Below are positions 27,091 to 36,500 of a stretch of DNA of 64,000 nt, in pieces. Below the pieces are notes generated by a model. That model did not search any database and was not told the DNA's origin. It was given only the letters and a program-made list of their open reading frames with translations. Numbering within the stretch: the first letter of the stretch is position 1; each line of letters begins with the position of its first letter. The translations under genes and the position numbers were made by a program. The stretch is from Lepidurus packardi (taxonomy: Eukaryota > Arthropoda > Branchiopoda > Notostraca > Triopsidae). The stretch spans positions 1-64,000 of the forward strand of contig JAKZAN010000100.1 in the NCBI GenBank assembly GCA_023053545.1. Direction: 5' to 3'.

Positions 27091-27095
27091 CCTGG
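27091..27095. repeat. Target-site duplication, left copy (CCTGG)
   Basis: CCTGG directly before the 5' LTR, repeated directly after the 3' LTR (33568-33572). The uninterrupted satellite reads TAGGCCTGGTTTAAACC, so five target bases were duplicated on insertion. Five bases fits the 4-6 bp usual for Bel/Pao elements. Confidence 0.93.
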
Positions 27096-27340
27096 TGTTC
27101 CGTACTAGATACGGAAGGTAGATTTCAATATTGCAAAAATTCATTGTTACTATTACATGTTCTCGCTAAGGCAAGTTACTCTCGGTCCGTTGTCGACAAC
27201 GGTTAGTCGACCATCGTAACCCCCAAAAATTTCTTTGTTTCTGTACACACGATTGACGAAATATAGTCGTTTTTGTTATTAAAATTATCAGAGTGATATC
27301 GTAACGTTTCCCAGCCAGCTCACGATATTTGGGCTGACCA
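27096..27340 (+). repeat. 5' LTR of the Bel/Pao element (245 bp)
   Basis: Starts TG and ends CA, as retroviral-type LTRs do. It begins with an inverted repeat, TTCCGTA and TACGGAA around a 5-base loop (27098-27116). It also holds a perfect 16-bp palindrome, CCGTTGTCGACAACGG (27187-27202), broken by one substitution in the 3' LTR. As the 5' LTR it should contain the promoter, but no convincing TATA box is seen. Confidence 0.95.
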
Positions 27341-27342
27341 TT

Positions 27343-27360
27343 TGGTGCATCGACCGGGAA
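27343..27360 (+). other. Primer binding site, tRNA-Gly-like
   Basis: TGGTGCATCGACCGGGAA starts two bases after the 5' LTR. It is complementary to the CCA-bearing 3' end of a tRNA whose acceptor and T-arm resemble tRNA-Gly(GCC) of insects, with one apparent mismatch. The tRNA match is from memory of the tRNA family, not from a search. Confidence 0.75.
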
Positions 27361-27456
27361 ACCAATCGGTTTTTCTTTTCGCCTCGCAAACTGTTAAGTA
27401 CTAAATTTTCGATCTCAAACTTGTTTTTTGACGCATTTACTTTCGTAATTCGTACA

Positions 27457-30400
27457 ATGGCGTACGCCAACGCGCCAGCCAACAATGAATTCTCGGATGG
27501 CGAGCGTGACGTCAACAATGAATTCTCGGATGTCGAGCGTGACGTCAACAATGAATTCTCAGATGACGAACGTGACCCGTCAGACGTTCGTTTTTTACGC
27601 AAGCTTCGTACCGAAGCCACGAAGCGCGTCAACGTGTGTATCAAACGAATTGATGCACACACCGCAAACCGCGGCAGCCGCAGCGCACTCGAAGTTCTAC
27701 GGCAGCAGCTTTCCGAGGGTCTCAAGGAATGTGCAGACCTTAACAAACGCTACATCACGGCTCGGGGGCTGAAAGACCGCCAAAGAGCGAACGCCGAAGC
27801 GTATTTAACGAAAATAGAGAGAGACGCATTCGCGTCTTTTCTAAATATCGAAGAATATCGTTCCTCAAGAGCTAACGACCCTCCATCATCAATCGTATCG
27901 CGCTCGCTTATCTCTTCCCGTTCGTCCCGTTCGTCCCGATCGCCTGCAGAGGGCAGCATCGCGAGCAAATCCTCAAGCATGCGGCATCGGGAATCCCAAT
28001 TACGCCTTGCCTCTGCCGAATTGCGTCTCCATCGGTTAAACGAAGACGCCGTAGAAGAGGAGGCCTGCCGAAAAAGGCTAAGGGAAATGCAGATGCAACT
28101 GGAGGAAGAGGAACAGAGAGCACAGTTGGCCCGAGAGAGACGACATTACGAAAATGAAGTCGCCCAACTTCGTTTAGAAGCAAATTCACTACGCGAAGAT
28201 GTTGAGGAGGTAGTTGGAGAGCCTATGCTCATCACGGGGACGGCAACACGTCCTTCCAACTTGTCGCTTGACGTACGAGTGAGTCCAACACACCAAACTG
28301 CCCTGGCCCCCGACAGAAGCGAAACTACTACTCCAGCTTCCACAAACGAGAGGACAGTTGCCAACGCCACCTATCGTGGAGAAGAGGTTGCAAATCGCGA
28401 AGATGCGTGGATATACGAAGAATCAGAAAATCGCGGAGAACGCAGTTCTCATGGTGGTAAGAGTTCCGGACTCCCAAAGATCACGATTACCCCGTTTAAT
28501 GGAGACCCGAGACGATGGACGATGTTTATTGCTAATTTCAGAGCTCTGATCCATGAATCGGGCTGTTCCGACGCTCAAAAACTCGCTTATTTAAGAGAAC
28601 TTTTGGATGACAGAGTAAGGGGATCGATTGCGCAAACACTACATAGCCCCTCCTTGTATAAAACGGCCCTAGCGGAACTGCAACGAAGATATGGCCATCC
28701 TCATCTAATTGCCAGAGCTTTCATTGCGAAATTGCTTAACATTACACAGCTACGCTCTGAAGATTTCGAAGCTCTTCAAGAATTTGCTAACGAAGTCCAT
28801 GGCGCTGTTACGTCTCTTGAGCACTGTGGGTATCACCAAGACTTGCAATCGAGCGCAACCCTGTCACAGCCTGTCAACAAATTGCCCAAGCCTCTCAGAA
28901 ATAGATGGGGGGAAAGAGTATTTAGTATACAACCTCGTCTCGCTGATCTGTCTTATTTCGACGCTTGGCTTGATCAACTCGTTCTAAGCCAAATGACAGT
29001 TCAACCGATTGAACAATTCGAAACCAAACCGGGGCCTTTGAAAAGGTCACCCCTGGCTACGAAGACGCCCCAATCGAAGCATGTTTATGCAACGAGCGAA
29101 AACTCTGCCCCAAAAACTTGCCAAGTATGCGCGAAAGTTGGGCACAGTATTTCCGATTGTCGAAAATTCGCCGCGTTGCAGACGAAGGAGCGTGCTGAAG
29201 TTGTCAAGGAAAAATCGCTCTGCTTCTCCTGCCTCGAAGACTCCCATCGAAGTCGGGAATGTGGCCGAAAGCAGGCCTGTGCAGTCGACGGCTGTAAAGA
29301 AAAACATCACCCATTGCTGCACGGCGCTCCCCGAGTTTACCCAAATCGTTCTCCAGCGAAAAGCCAGCCAGGACCCGCAGTCTATCATATGAGATTCGCG
29401 CCTGGGAGAATTGTTCTTCTATCATTAGTTCCCGTTATAATCTCCAAAAATGGGAAGTCTTTACGCGTACACGCTCTGCTCGACACTGGCAGCGAAGTGT
29501 CACTTATTAGAAGAGATGTCGCCCGAAGCTTATCTTTAAATGGCCCTGAGAAGAATATTCACCTCGAGACGTTCCATGGAAATGACCCGGTTTTGCGCGT
29601 GAAGACTGTGGAGTTCGAAGTCTCCTCTCTCGACGGAAAATCCGTCGTGCAAGTTTCGGGAGCGCTCACCGTTCCTAATCTCAACATTTCAAATCGACGT
29701 TATGATTTTCAACGACTGCAAAAGGCTCACAATCACTTGAGAGGCTTGGAGCTTCCAGAAATGAAGGACGAAGATGTTACGGTACTCCTCGGCATGGATG
29801 TCGTAGAGGCACACGAACCTTTGGCTATTTTGAAGCCTGCAAGAGGCACTGTCGGTCCCAGGGCTGTACAAACGATTTTCGGATGGACTGTCGTCGGTCC
29901 TGTCGAGCAAACAATACAAAGCCGCACTTCTGCGAGACAAATCTTCCGAATCGGCATGCAAGATTCGGATGACGAACTACATCGCTCCGTTGAAAACATG
30001 TGGGAGACGGAGAGTTTCGGTACCAAGCCAGCCACTGAGAAGTTACTCTCTGATGACGACAAGGTAGCCCTCAAAATTTTGGAAAACACGGTGTTCCATA
30101 ACGGAGAGCGCTATGAGGCTGGGCTCCTATGGCGAAGCCCTGAAGTCACCCTCCCGAACAATCGCAACTCGGCTCTACACCGTTTATTCTCAATGGAGAG
30201 AAAATTACGTTTGAACCCCGAATTCGCTGAGATGTACGAAAAGGCCATCGAGGACTATTTAAAAAACGGACATGCTTGCCTCGTGCCTGTCGAAAGGCAA
30301 AACCTGGAGGAAAAAAGGATCTGGTATCTCCCGCATCACGCAGTTACAAATCCGAACAAACTTGGTAAGTTGCGGGTTGTATTCGACGCCGCCGCTCGCA

Positions 30401-32685
30401 CCGCCGGAATATCGTTAAATGATGCGCTCCTGAAGGGACCGGATCTCCTCACAAATTTGGCTGCCATACTACTTCGCTTTCGACAGAATCGGATCGCTAT
30501 TTCCGCTGATATCGAAAAAATGTTCAACCAGGTTGGAGTAATTAAGTCAGATCAACCCGCGTTAAGATTCTTCTGGCGTCCTCTAGGAGAAAATAATCCC
30601 CCCCGCACCTATCAAATGACTGTCCAAGTCTTCGGTTCAGCTTCATCCCCCGCCATTTGCAACTACGTGCTGCGGAAGACGGCCGAAGATAGTAAAGACG
30701 ATTTTCCGTTGGTTCCCGAAAAGGTGCAAAACCAATTCTACGTGGATGACCTCTTGGACTCCGTCGACAGCGAGCAAGAAGCTATCGAAGTAGCACGCCA
30801 AGTTTCGTTGTCACTCCATAGAGGGGGTTTTCGCTTGACGAAGTGGATGTCGTCATCGAAGGTCGTACTGAAGGCAATATCAAAATCAGAGCGTGCTTGT
30901 CCAGAATTGAATCTTGATTTCGACGAACTTCCCATCGAGCGGGCACTAGGCCTAAAATGGCACTGCGAGGAAGATTGTTTTCGCTTCAAATTTAATCCCA
31001 AGGGGGAAGTTAAGACAAAACGGGAGCTACTTAGCACCGTTGCCTCGATTTTTGACCCTCTAGGCTTCGTCGTCCCCTTTCTCCTCACGGCTAAGTCCAT
31101 TCTCCAAGACACTTGGAGCTTAATTATCGGATGGGATGAAAAACTTCCTGAAGAAATGTTGACCCGCATTAAGACCTGGTGTCAAGAAATTAAGCTTTTG
31201 TCCCACTTGAAAATCCCGCGATGCCTTCGGACCGCACGAAACCCCATTTTAAACGCCCAGCTCCACGTTTTCTCCGACGCTTCGCAGCTGGCCTTCGGAG
31301 CAGCGGTGTACGGACGTTTCATACACTCCGACGGCCAAGTCACCGTAAATTTGATTTTCGCTAAGTCCCGCGTGGCACCACGAAGAGCACTTTGCATTCC
31401 TCGACTTGAACTACAGGGTGCAGTCCTCGCCGTTCGAATAGGTACTATGGTTCAGAAGGAGATGACACTCCCCTTTTCCACGATTACCTTTTGGACAGAC
31501 GCCGAGCTCGTACTGAAATGGATAAATTCGAAGACCTGCAAGTTCCATGTGTTCGTCGCTAACCGCGTCAGCGAGATTCTCGAGCACTCGAAAAAAGGGC
31601 AATGGAGATATGTACCGACGTCCGAAAATCCTGCAGACGACTGCAGCCGAGGGTTGGCCGGAAGTGTTCTGGTTGAACCTAATCATCGCTGGTTCCGAGG
31701 CCCAGGATTTTTATACGAGGACGAAAGTAACTGGCCCACAACATCAATTAGCCCCCCCGAACCAAGTCAAGACGACCCCGAAGTGAAATGGGTTGGTCAC
31801 CAATCTGTAGACTCAAGTAGACCAGTCAATGACTTCATTAATCGCGCGCGCAACTTGGACTTGCTGAAAGGCACTATCGCTTACGTCCTGCGTTTTATTC
31901 AAGCTCTTAAAGGTCAACGGGCCACAAAACGAGATCTCACGGCGCTTGAAATAAATCAAGCCATGAACGTCTGCATTCGAGTTACCCAAGAAGTTGCCTT
32001 TTCCCAAGAAACCTCGAATTTAAGAGGTGACAAGCCCATCCACGCAAATTCTCGAATCTCGAAATTGAACCCCTACTTGGACGAAGAGGGAATTCTGAGG
32101 GCCCGAGGGCGTTTGGAGAACAGTACCTTGGAGCCCGGCGTTAAGAACCCAGTCATCCTGCCCGATGATTGTCCGTTATCGAAACTGGTGATCGCACAGG
32201 CTCATCAGAGGCTTCATCATTCGTCGGTGGAGCGTACACTCCATGAGATCCGGTTGACGTATTGGATTCTAAAGGGGAGAACGTCTATTCGTAGTTGCGT
32301 CGCAAGGTGTCCCACTTGCCGTCGCAATAATGCTAAGCCCCAAATTCCGCTCATGGCCGCCCTTCCTGAGCACCGGCTTCAGCCTTTTCTTCCCCCTTTC
32401 ATGCATACGGGGATTGATTACTTTGGCCCCTTCCACGTGACGATTTTAAGACGGACGGTAAAAAGATATGGCTGCCTCTTCACCTGTTTGGTGACCAGGG
32501 CAGTTCATATCGAAGTGGCTCACAGTCTCGATACTGATTCGTTCCTGCAAGCCTTTAGTCGGTTTTGTGACAGACGTGGAAAACCGAAGGTAGTCTACTC
32601 GGACAATGGTACAAATTTTGTTGCAGGAGAACGCGAGCTGCGTAATCTGATTGCAAATTTAAATGAAGAAAGGCTTGTGCATTAA
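27457..32685 (+). CDS. Bel/Pao gag-pol polyprotein, ending at a premature stop
   Basis: A polyprotein providing capsid, protease, reverse transcriptase, RNase H and integrase for a Bel/Pao element. The start chosen is the first in-frame ATG (27457); upstream codons are in frame but lack ATG. Residues 9-41 are three 11-residue repeats. About residues 180-260 look coiled-coil-like and charged. A DUF1759-type gag domain starts near residue 339. Three Cys/His knuckles lie at about 555-622 (CQVC, CFSC, then a C-C-HH-H motif). The protease DTGS starts at residue 676. RT has a catalytic Asp at 1018 (ISADIEKMF) and YVDD with its Asp pair at 1097-1098. RNase H has Asp 1274, Glu 1318 and Asp 1348. The integrase HHCC domain lies near 1583-1620, and core Asp residues at 1654 and 1716. 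Translation ends at a TAA (32683-32685) before the third catalytic residue. The same frame stays open downstream. Confidence 0.95.
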   Translation: MAYANAPANNEFSDGERDVNNEFSDVERDVNNEFSDDERDPSDVRFLRKLRTEATKRVNVCIKRIDAHTANRGSRSALEVLRQQLSEGLKECADLNKRYITARGLKDRQRANAEAYLTKIERDAFASFLNIEEYRSSRANDPPSSIVSRSLISSRSSRSSRSPAEGSIASKSSSMRHRESQLRLASAELRLHRLNEDAVEEEACRKRLREMQMQLEEEEQRAQLARERRHYENEVAQLRLEANSLREDVEEVVGEPMLITGTATRPSNLSLDVRVSPTHQTALAPDRSETTTPASTNERTVANATYRGEEVANREDAWIYEESENRGERSSHGGKSSGLPKITITPFNGDPRRWTMFIANFRALIHESGCSDAQKLAYLRELLDDRVRGSIAQTLHSPSLYKTALAELQRRYGHPHLIARAFIAKLLNITQLRSEDFEALQEFANEVHGAVTSLEHCGYHQDLQSSATLSQPVNKLPKPLRNRWGERVFSIQPRLADLSYFDAWLDQLVLSQMTVQPIEQFETKPGPLKRSPLATKTPQSKHVYATSENSAPKTCQVCAKVGHSISDCRKFAALQTKERAEVVKEKSLCFSCLEDSHRSRECGRKQACAVDGCKEKHHPLLHGAPRVYPNRSPAKSQPGPAVYHMRFAPGRIVLLSLVPVIISKNGKSLRVHALLDTGSEVSLIRRDVARSLSLNGPEKNIHLETFHGNDPVLRVKTVEFEVSSLDGKSVVQVSGALTVPNLNISNRRYDFQRLQKAHNHLRGLELPEMKDEDVTVLLGMDVVEAHEPLAILKPARGTVGPRAVQTIFGWTVVGPVEQTIQSRTSARQIFRIGMQDSDDELHRSVENMWETESFGTKPATEKLLSDDDKVALKILENTVFHNGERYEAGLLWRSPEVTLPNNRNSALHRLFSMERKLRLNPEFAEMYEKAIEDYLKNGHACLVPVERQNLEEKRIWYLPHHAVTNPNKLGKLRVVFDAAARTAGISLNDALLKGPDLLTNLAAILLRFRQNRIAISADIEKMFNQVGVIKSDQPALRFFWRPLGENNPPRTYQMTVQVFGSASSPAICNYVLRKTAEDSKDDFPLVPEKVQNQFYVDDLLDSVDSEQEAIEVARQVSLSLHRGGFRLTKWMSSSKVVLKAISKSERACPELNLDFDELPIERALGLKWHCEEDCFRFKFNPKGEVKTKRELLSTVASIFDPLGFVVPFLLTAKSILQDTWSLIIGWDEKLPEEMLTRIKTWCQEIKLLSHLKIPRCLRTARNPILNAQLHVFSDASQLAFGAAVYGRFIHSDGQVTVNLIFAKSRVAPRRALCIPRLELQGAVLAVRIGTMVQKEMTLPFSTITFWTDAELVLKWINSKTCKFHVFVANRVSEILEHSKKGQWRYVPTSENPADDCSRGLAGSVLVEPNHRWFRGPGFLYEDESNWPTTSISPPEPSQDDPEVKWVGHQSVDSSRPVNDFINRARNLDLLKGTIAYVLRFIQALKGQRATKRDLTALEINQAMNVCIRVTQEVAFSQETSNLRGDKPIHANSRISKLNPYLDEEGILRARGRLENSTLEPGVKNPVILPDDCPLSKLVIAQAHQRLHHSSVERTLHEIRLTYWILKGRTSIRSCVARCPTCRRNNAKPQIPLMAALPEHRLQPFLPPFMHTGIDYFGPFHVTILRRTVKRYGCLFTCLVTRAVHIEVAHSLDTDSFLQAFSRFCDRRGKPKVVYSDNGTNFVAGERELRNLIANLNEERLVH
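27481..27579 (+). repeat. Three 33-bp in-frame tandem repeats in gag
   Basis: Three head-to-tail 33-bp units start at 27481, 27514 and 27547, each beginning AACAATGAATTCTC. They encode an acidic 11-residue repeat (NNEFSD-x-ERDV) near the gag N-terminus. Length is a multiple of three, so copy number can change without breaking the frame. The third unit is the most diverged. Confidence 0.93.
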
Positions 32686-33336
32686 TTGGCTTTGGACAGC
32701 ATTGAATGGCATTTTTCACCTCCCGCAGGGCCACACTTTGGTGGCGTTTGGGAAAGCCTTGTTAAATCTGCTAAGGTAGCTCTTCGGAGCGTTTTAAATA
32801 AAAGGACGCTGACGGACGAAGTCCTGTTGACCGCCATGACTGGGATCGAAAGTCTGCTGAACGGAAGACCACTCACGCATGTCACAGTCGATCCGAACGA
32901 GCCCGAATCTTTGACGCCAAATCATTTTTTGCTGGGACGACCTAATCCTAGATTACCTTCTGATATTCTCCTGCCTGAAGAAATTAACCTAAAGAAGAAA
33001 TGGCGTGCAGCGCAAGTGATAATAGAGCATTTCTGGAAGAGATGGATTCGCGAGTACGCCCCCTATCTCATCGAACGGCGAAAATGGCTGTCCGAAAGGC
33101 GAAATCTGCAGAAGGATGATATCGTTCTTGTTGTGGACCAGAATTCTCCCCGAGGTCAGTGGCCGATTGGACGAGTCTTGGAGACCTTCCCCGGCAAGGA
33201 CAGCATTACGCGGACAGCTTTGGTGAAAACTAGGCACGGAGAGTACGTTCGGCCTGTCGCAAAACTTTGCCTCCTGGAAGCGGTATCTGAAGCTGTTCCT
33301 GTGACTAGTAACGGGGCTGGCGATGTTCCGTACTAG
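32686..33336 (+). pseudogene. Bel/Pao pol C-terminus: end of integrase and DUF5641-like domain
   Basis: In the same frame as the gag-pol frame and separated from it only by one TAA. It supplies the rest of the integrase core, including the likely third catalytic residue (Glu in GGVWES at 32752, 50 codons after the second Asp, a spacing that looks normal for this family). A C-terminal region follows with the WPIGRV and VRPVAKL motifs of DUF5641-type domains. There is no ATG at its start, so it is not an independent gene. The frame runs past the internal region and stops at a TAG inside the 3' LTR (33334-33336). As sequenced, integrase should be truncated unless the stop is read through or is an error. 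Confidence 0.9.
33301..33323 (+). other. Position expected for the polypurine tract (weak)
   Basis: The stretch just before the 3' LTR would normally hold the plus-strand primer. Here it reads ...AACGGGGCTGGCGA, with only a short purine run and interrupting pyrimidines. It is also coding sequence for the end of pol. A functional polypurine tract is possible but not obvious. Confidence 0.35.
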
Positions 33337-33567
33337 ATACGGAAGGTAGATTTCAATATTGCAAAAATTCATTGTTACTATTACATGTTCTCGCTAAGGC
33401 AAGTTACTCTCGTTCCGTTCTCGACAACGGTTAGTCGACCATCGTAACCCCAAAAATTTCTTTGTTTCTGTACACACGATTGACGAAATATAGTAGTTTT
33501 TGTTATTAAAATTATCAGAGTGATATCGTAACGTTTCCCAGCCAGCTCACGATATTTGGGCTGACCA
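33324..33567 (+). repeat. 3' LTR of the Bel/Pao element (244 bp)
   Basis: Begins TGTTCC and ends GACCA, matching the 5' LTR. Differences seen by eye: GGTCC versus GTTCC, TTGTCGAC versus TTCTCGAC, five versus four C, and TAGTCG versus TAGTAG. It carries the stop codon of the pol frame within its terminal hairpin loop. Confidence 0.95.
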
Positions 33568-33572
33568 CCTGG
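33568..33572. repeat. Target-site duplication, right copy (CCTGG)
   Basis: Matches 27091-27095. Satellite then resumes as GTTTAAACC would in an uninterrupted unit. Confidence 0.93.
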
Positions 33573-36500
33573 TTTAAACCAGTTTAAGCCAGTTAAAAAC
33601 GTTTTAAACCAGTTTATAAACTAGTTTGAACAAGTTTAGACCTGTTAAAAAAATTTCAACCAGTTTGAACTAGTATCAACCAGTTTAAACCAGTTTAGAC
33701 CTGTGTAAACCAGTTTATACCAGTTAAAACCAGTTTAGACCTGTTTACACCGGTATAAACCAGTTTATAATCTAGTTTTGACCAGTTTAAACCTGATTAA
33801 GCCAGTTTTAACCGGTTTAAACCAGTTTGAACTAGTATAAACCAGTTTACAAACTACCTTACACCAGTTTAGACATGAGTAAACCAGTTTTGACATGAGT
33901 AGACCAGTCTAAAATAGTTTGAACTAGTATAAACCAGTTAAAACCAGTTTAGACCTGTTTACACCGGTATAAACCAGTTTATAATCTGGTTTTGACCAGT
34001 TTAAACCAGATTAAGCCAGTTTTAACCGGCTTAAACCAGTTTGAAATAGTATAAACCAGTTTAAACCAGTTTAGACCTGTGTAAACCAGTTTATACCATT
34101 TAGAACCAGTTTAGACCTGTTTACACCGGTATAAACCAGTTTATAAACTAGCTTAAACCAGTTTAGACCTGTGTAAACCAGTTTAATCCAGTTTGAACTA
34201 GTATAAACAAGTTTAAACCAGTGTAACACAGTTAATAAACTAGTTTAAACCAGTTTAGACCTGTTAAAAAAATTTCAACCAGTTTGAACTAGTATAAACC
34301 AGTTTAAACCAGTTTAGACCTGTGTAAACCAGTTTATACTAGTTAAAACCAGTTTAGACCTGTTTACACCGGTATAAACCAGTTTATAATCTAGTTTTGA
34401 CCAGTTTAAACCAGATTAAGCCAGTTTTAACCGGTTTAAACCAGTTTGAACTAGTATAAACCAGTCTATAAACTACCTTAAACCAGTTTAGACATGAGTA
34501 AACCAGTTTTGACATGAGTAGACCAGTCTAAACCAGTTTGAACTAGTATAAACCAGTTAAAACCAGTTTAGACCTGTTTACACGGTATAAACCAGTTTAT
34601 AATCTGGTTTTGACCATTTTAAACCAGATTAAGCCAGTTTTAAGAGGCTTAAACCAGTTTGAACTAGTATAAACCAGTTTAAACCAGTTTAGACCTGTGT
34701 AAACCAGTTTATACCATTTAGAACCAGTTTAGACCTGTTTACACCGGTATAAACCAGTTTATAAACTAGATTAAACCAGTTTAGACCTGTGTAAACCAGT
34801 TTAAACCAGTTTGAACTAGTATAAACAAGTTTAAACCAGTGTAACACAGTTAATAAACTAGTTGAAACCAGTTTAGACCTGTTAAAAAAATTTCAACCAG
34901 TTTAAACTAGTATAAACCAGTTTAAACCTTTGTAAACCAGTTTATACCAGTTAAAACCAGTTTAGACCTGTTTACACCGGTATAAACCAGTTTATAATCT
35001 GGTTTTGACCAGTTTAAACCAGATTAAGCCAGTTTTAACCGGCTTAAACCAGTTTGAACTAGTATAAACCAGTTTAAACCAGTTTAGACCTGTGTAAACC
35101 AGTTTATACCATTTAGAACCAGTTTAGACCTGTTTACACCGGTATAAACCAGTTTATAAACTAGCTTAAACCAGTTTAGACCTGTGTAAACCAGTTTAAA
35201 CCAGTTTGAACTAGTATAAACAAGTTTAAACCAGTGTAACACAGTTAATAAACTAGTTTAAACCAGTTTAGACCTGTTAAAAAAATTTAAACCAGTTTGA
35301 ACTAGTTTATACCAGTTAAAACCAGTTAAGACCTGTTTACACCGGTATAAACCAGTTTATAATCTAGTTTTAACCAGTTTGAAAACCAGATTAAGCCAGT
35401 TTTAACCGGTTTAAACCAGTTTGAACTAGTATAAACCAGTTTATAAACTACGTTAAACCAGTTTAGACATGAGTAAACCAGTTTAGACATGAGTAGACCA
35501 GTTTAAACCAGTTTGAACTAGTAAAAACCAGGTTAAACCAGTGTAAAACAGTTAATAAACTAGTTTAAACCAGTTTAGACCTTTTAGGCCTGGTTTAAAC
35601 CAGTTTAAGCCAGTTAAAAACGGTTTAAACCAGTTTATAAACTAGCTTAAACAAGCTTAGACCTGTTAAAAAAAATTTAAACCAGTTTGAACTAGTATAA
35701 ACCAGTATAAACCAGTTTAGACCTGTGTAAACCAGTTTATACCATTTAGAACCAGTTTAGACCTGTTTACACCGGTATAAACCAGTTTATGAACTCGCTT
35801 ATACCAGTTTAGACCTGTGTAAACCAGTTTAAACCAGTTTGAACTAGTATAAACAAGTTTAAACCAGTGTAACACATTTAATAAACTAGTTTAAACCAGT
35901 TTAGACCTGTTAAAAAAATTTCAACCAGTTTGAACTAGTATAAACCAGTTTAAACCAGTTTAGACCTGTGTAAACCAGTTTATACCAGTTAAAACCAGTT
36001 TAGACATGTTTACACCGTTATAAACCAGTTTATAATCTAGTTTTGACCAGTTTAAACCAGATTAAGCCAGTTTTAACCGGTTTAAACCAGTTTGAACTAG
36101 TATAAACCAGTTTACACCAGTTTAGACCTGTGTAAACCAGTTTATACCATTTAGAACCAGTTTGGACCTGTTTACACCGGTGTAAACCAGTTTATAAACT
36201 AGCTTAAACCAGTTTAGACCTGTGTAAACCAGTTTAAACCAGTTTTAACTAGTATAAACAAGTTTAAACCAGTGTAACACAGTTAATAAACTAGTTTAAA
36301 CCAGTTTAGACCTGTTAAAAAAATTTAAACCAGTTTGAACTAGTTTATACCAGTTAAAACCAGTTTAGACCTGTTTACACCGGTATAAACCAGTTTATAA
36401 GCCAGTTTTAACCGGTTTAACCAGTTTGAACTAGTATAAACCAGTTTATAAACTACGTTAAACCAGTTTAGACATGAGTAAACCAGTTTAGACATGAGTA

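Larger units (their letters stand above)
1..27095 (+). repeat. Satellite block 1 (decamer lattice with higher-order repeats)
   Basis: Continuous tandem satellite with no gene. The basic unit is a decamer close to AAACCAGTTT, with variants AAACCGGTTT, AAACTAGTTT, AAACCTGTTT and forms carrying TATA or TAGA between cores. Decamers build larger blocks of about 380-405 bp (one of about 570 bp), each marked by an A7TTT tract (near 506, 901, 1289, 1668 and 2073 in the first unit). Five such blocks make an HOR of about 2137 bp. HOR order is regular from 1 to about 18540 and more irregular from there to 27095. TAA and TAG triplets recur in all frames, so long ORFs are absent. The last five bases (CCTGG) are the left copy of the Bel/Pao target duplication. 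A structural or centromere-proximal role is only inferred. Confidence 0.97.
27096..33567 (+). mobile_element. Bel/Pao LTR retrotransposon (6472 bp), nearly intact
   Basis: A complete element with two LTRs (27096-27340 and 33324-33567), a 5-bp target duplication, a tRNA-type primer binding site, and one long gag-pol frame in Bel/Pao domain order: gag, zinc knuckles, aspartic protease, RT with YVDD, RNase H, integrase, and a C-terminal domain resembling DUF5641. No envelope frame is present. The LTRs differ by about three substitutions and one single-base indel, so the insertion is fairly recent. The only coding break seen is one in-frame TAA in the integrase region. Base composition is far more GC-rich than the satellite around it. 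Confidence 0.96.

Noticed and set aside
1..27095. CRISPR-like array
   Set aside because: Direct repeats are contiguous with no unique spacers, the units are degenerate decamers, and the context is eukaryotic.
27421..27456. Upstream extension of gag-pol from a non-ATG codon
   Set aside because: The frame is open, but the first ATG is at 27457 and nothing supports a non-ATG start.
27288..27746. Antisense frame overlapping the 5' LTR and gag, with Ser-rich repeats
   Set aside because: It mirrors the 33-bp repeat on the opposite strand of a clear gag frame.
32686..33336. Separate small gene downstream of pol
   Set aside because: It is in the same frame as pol, lacks an initial ATG, and encodes the expected rest of the integrase and C-terminal domain.
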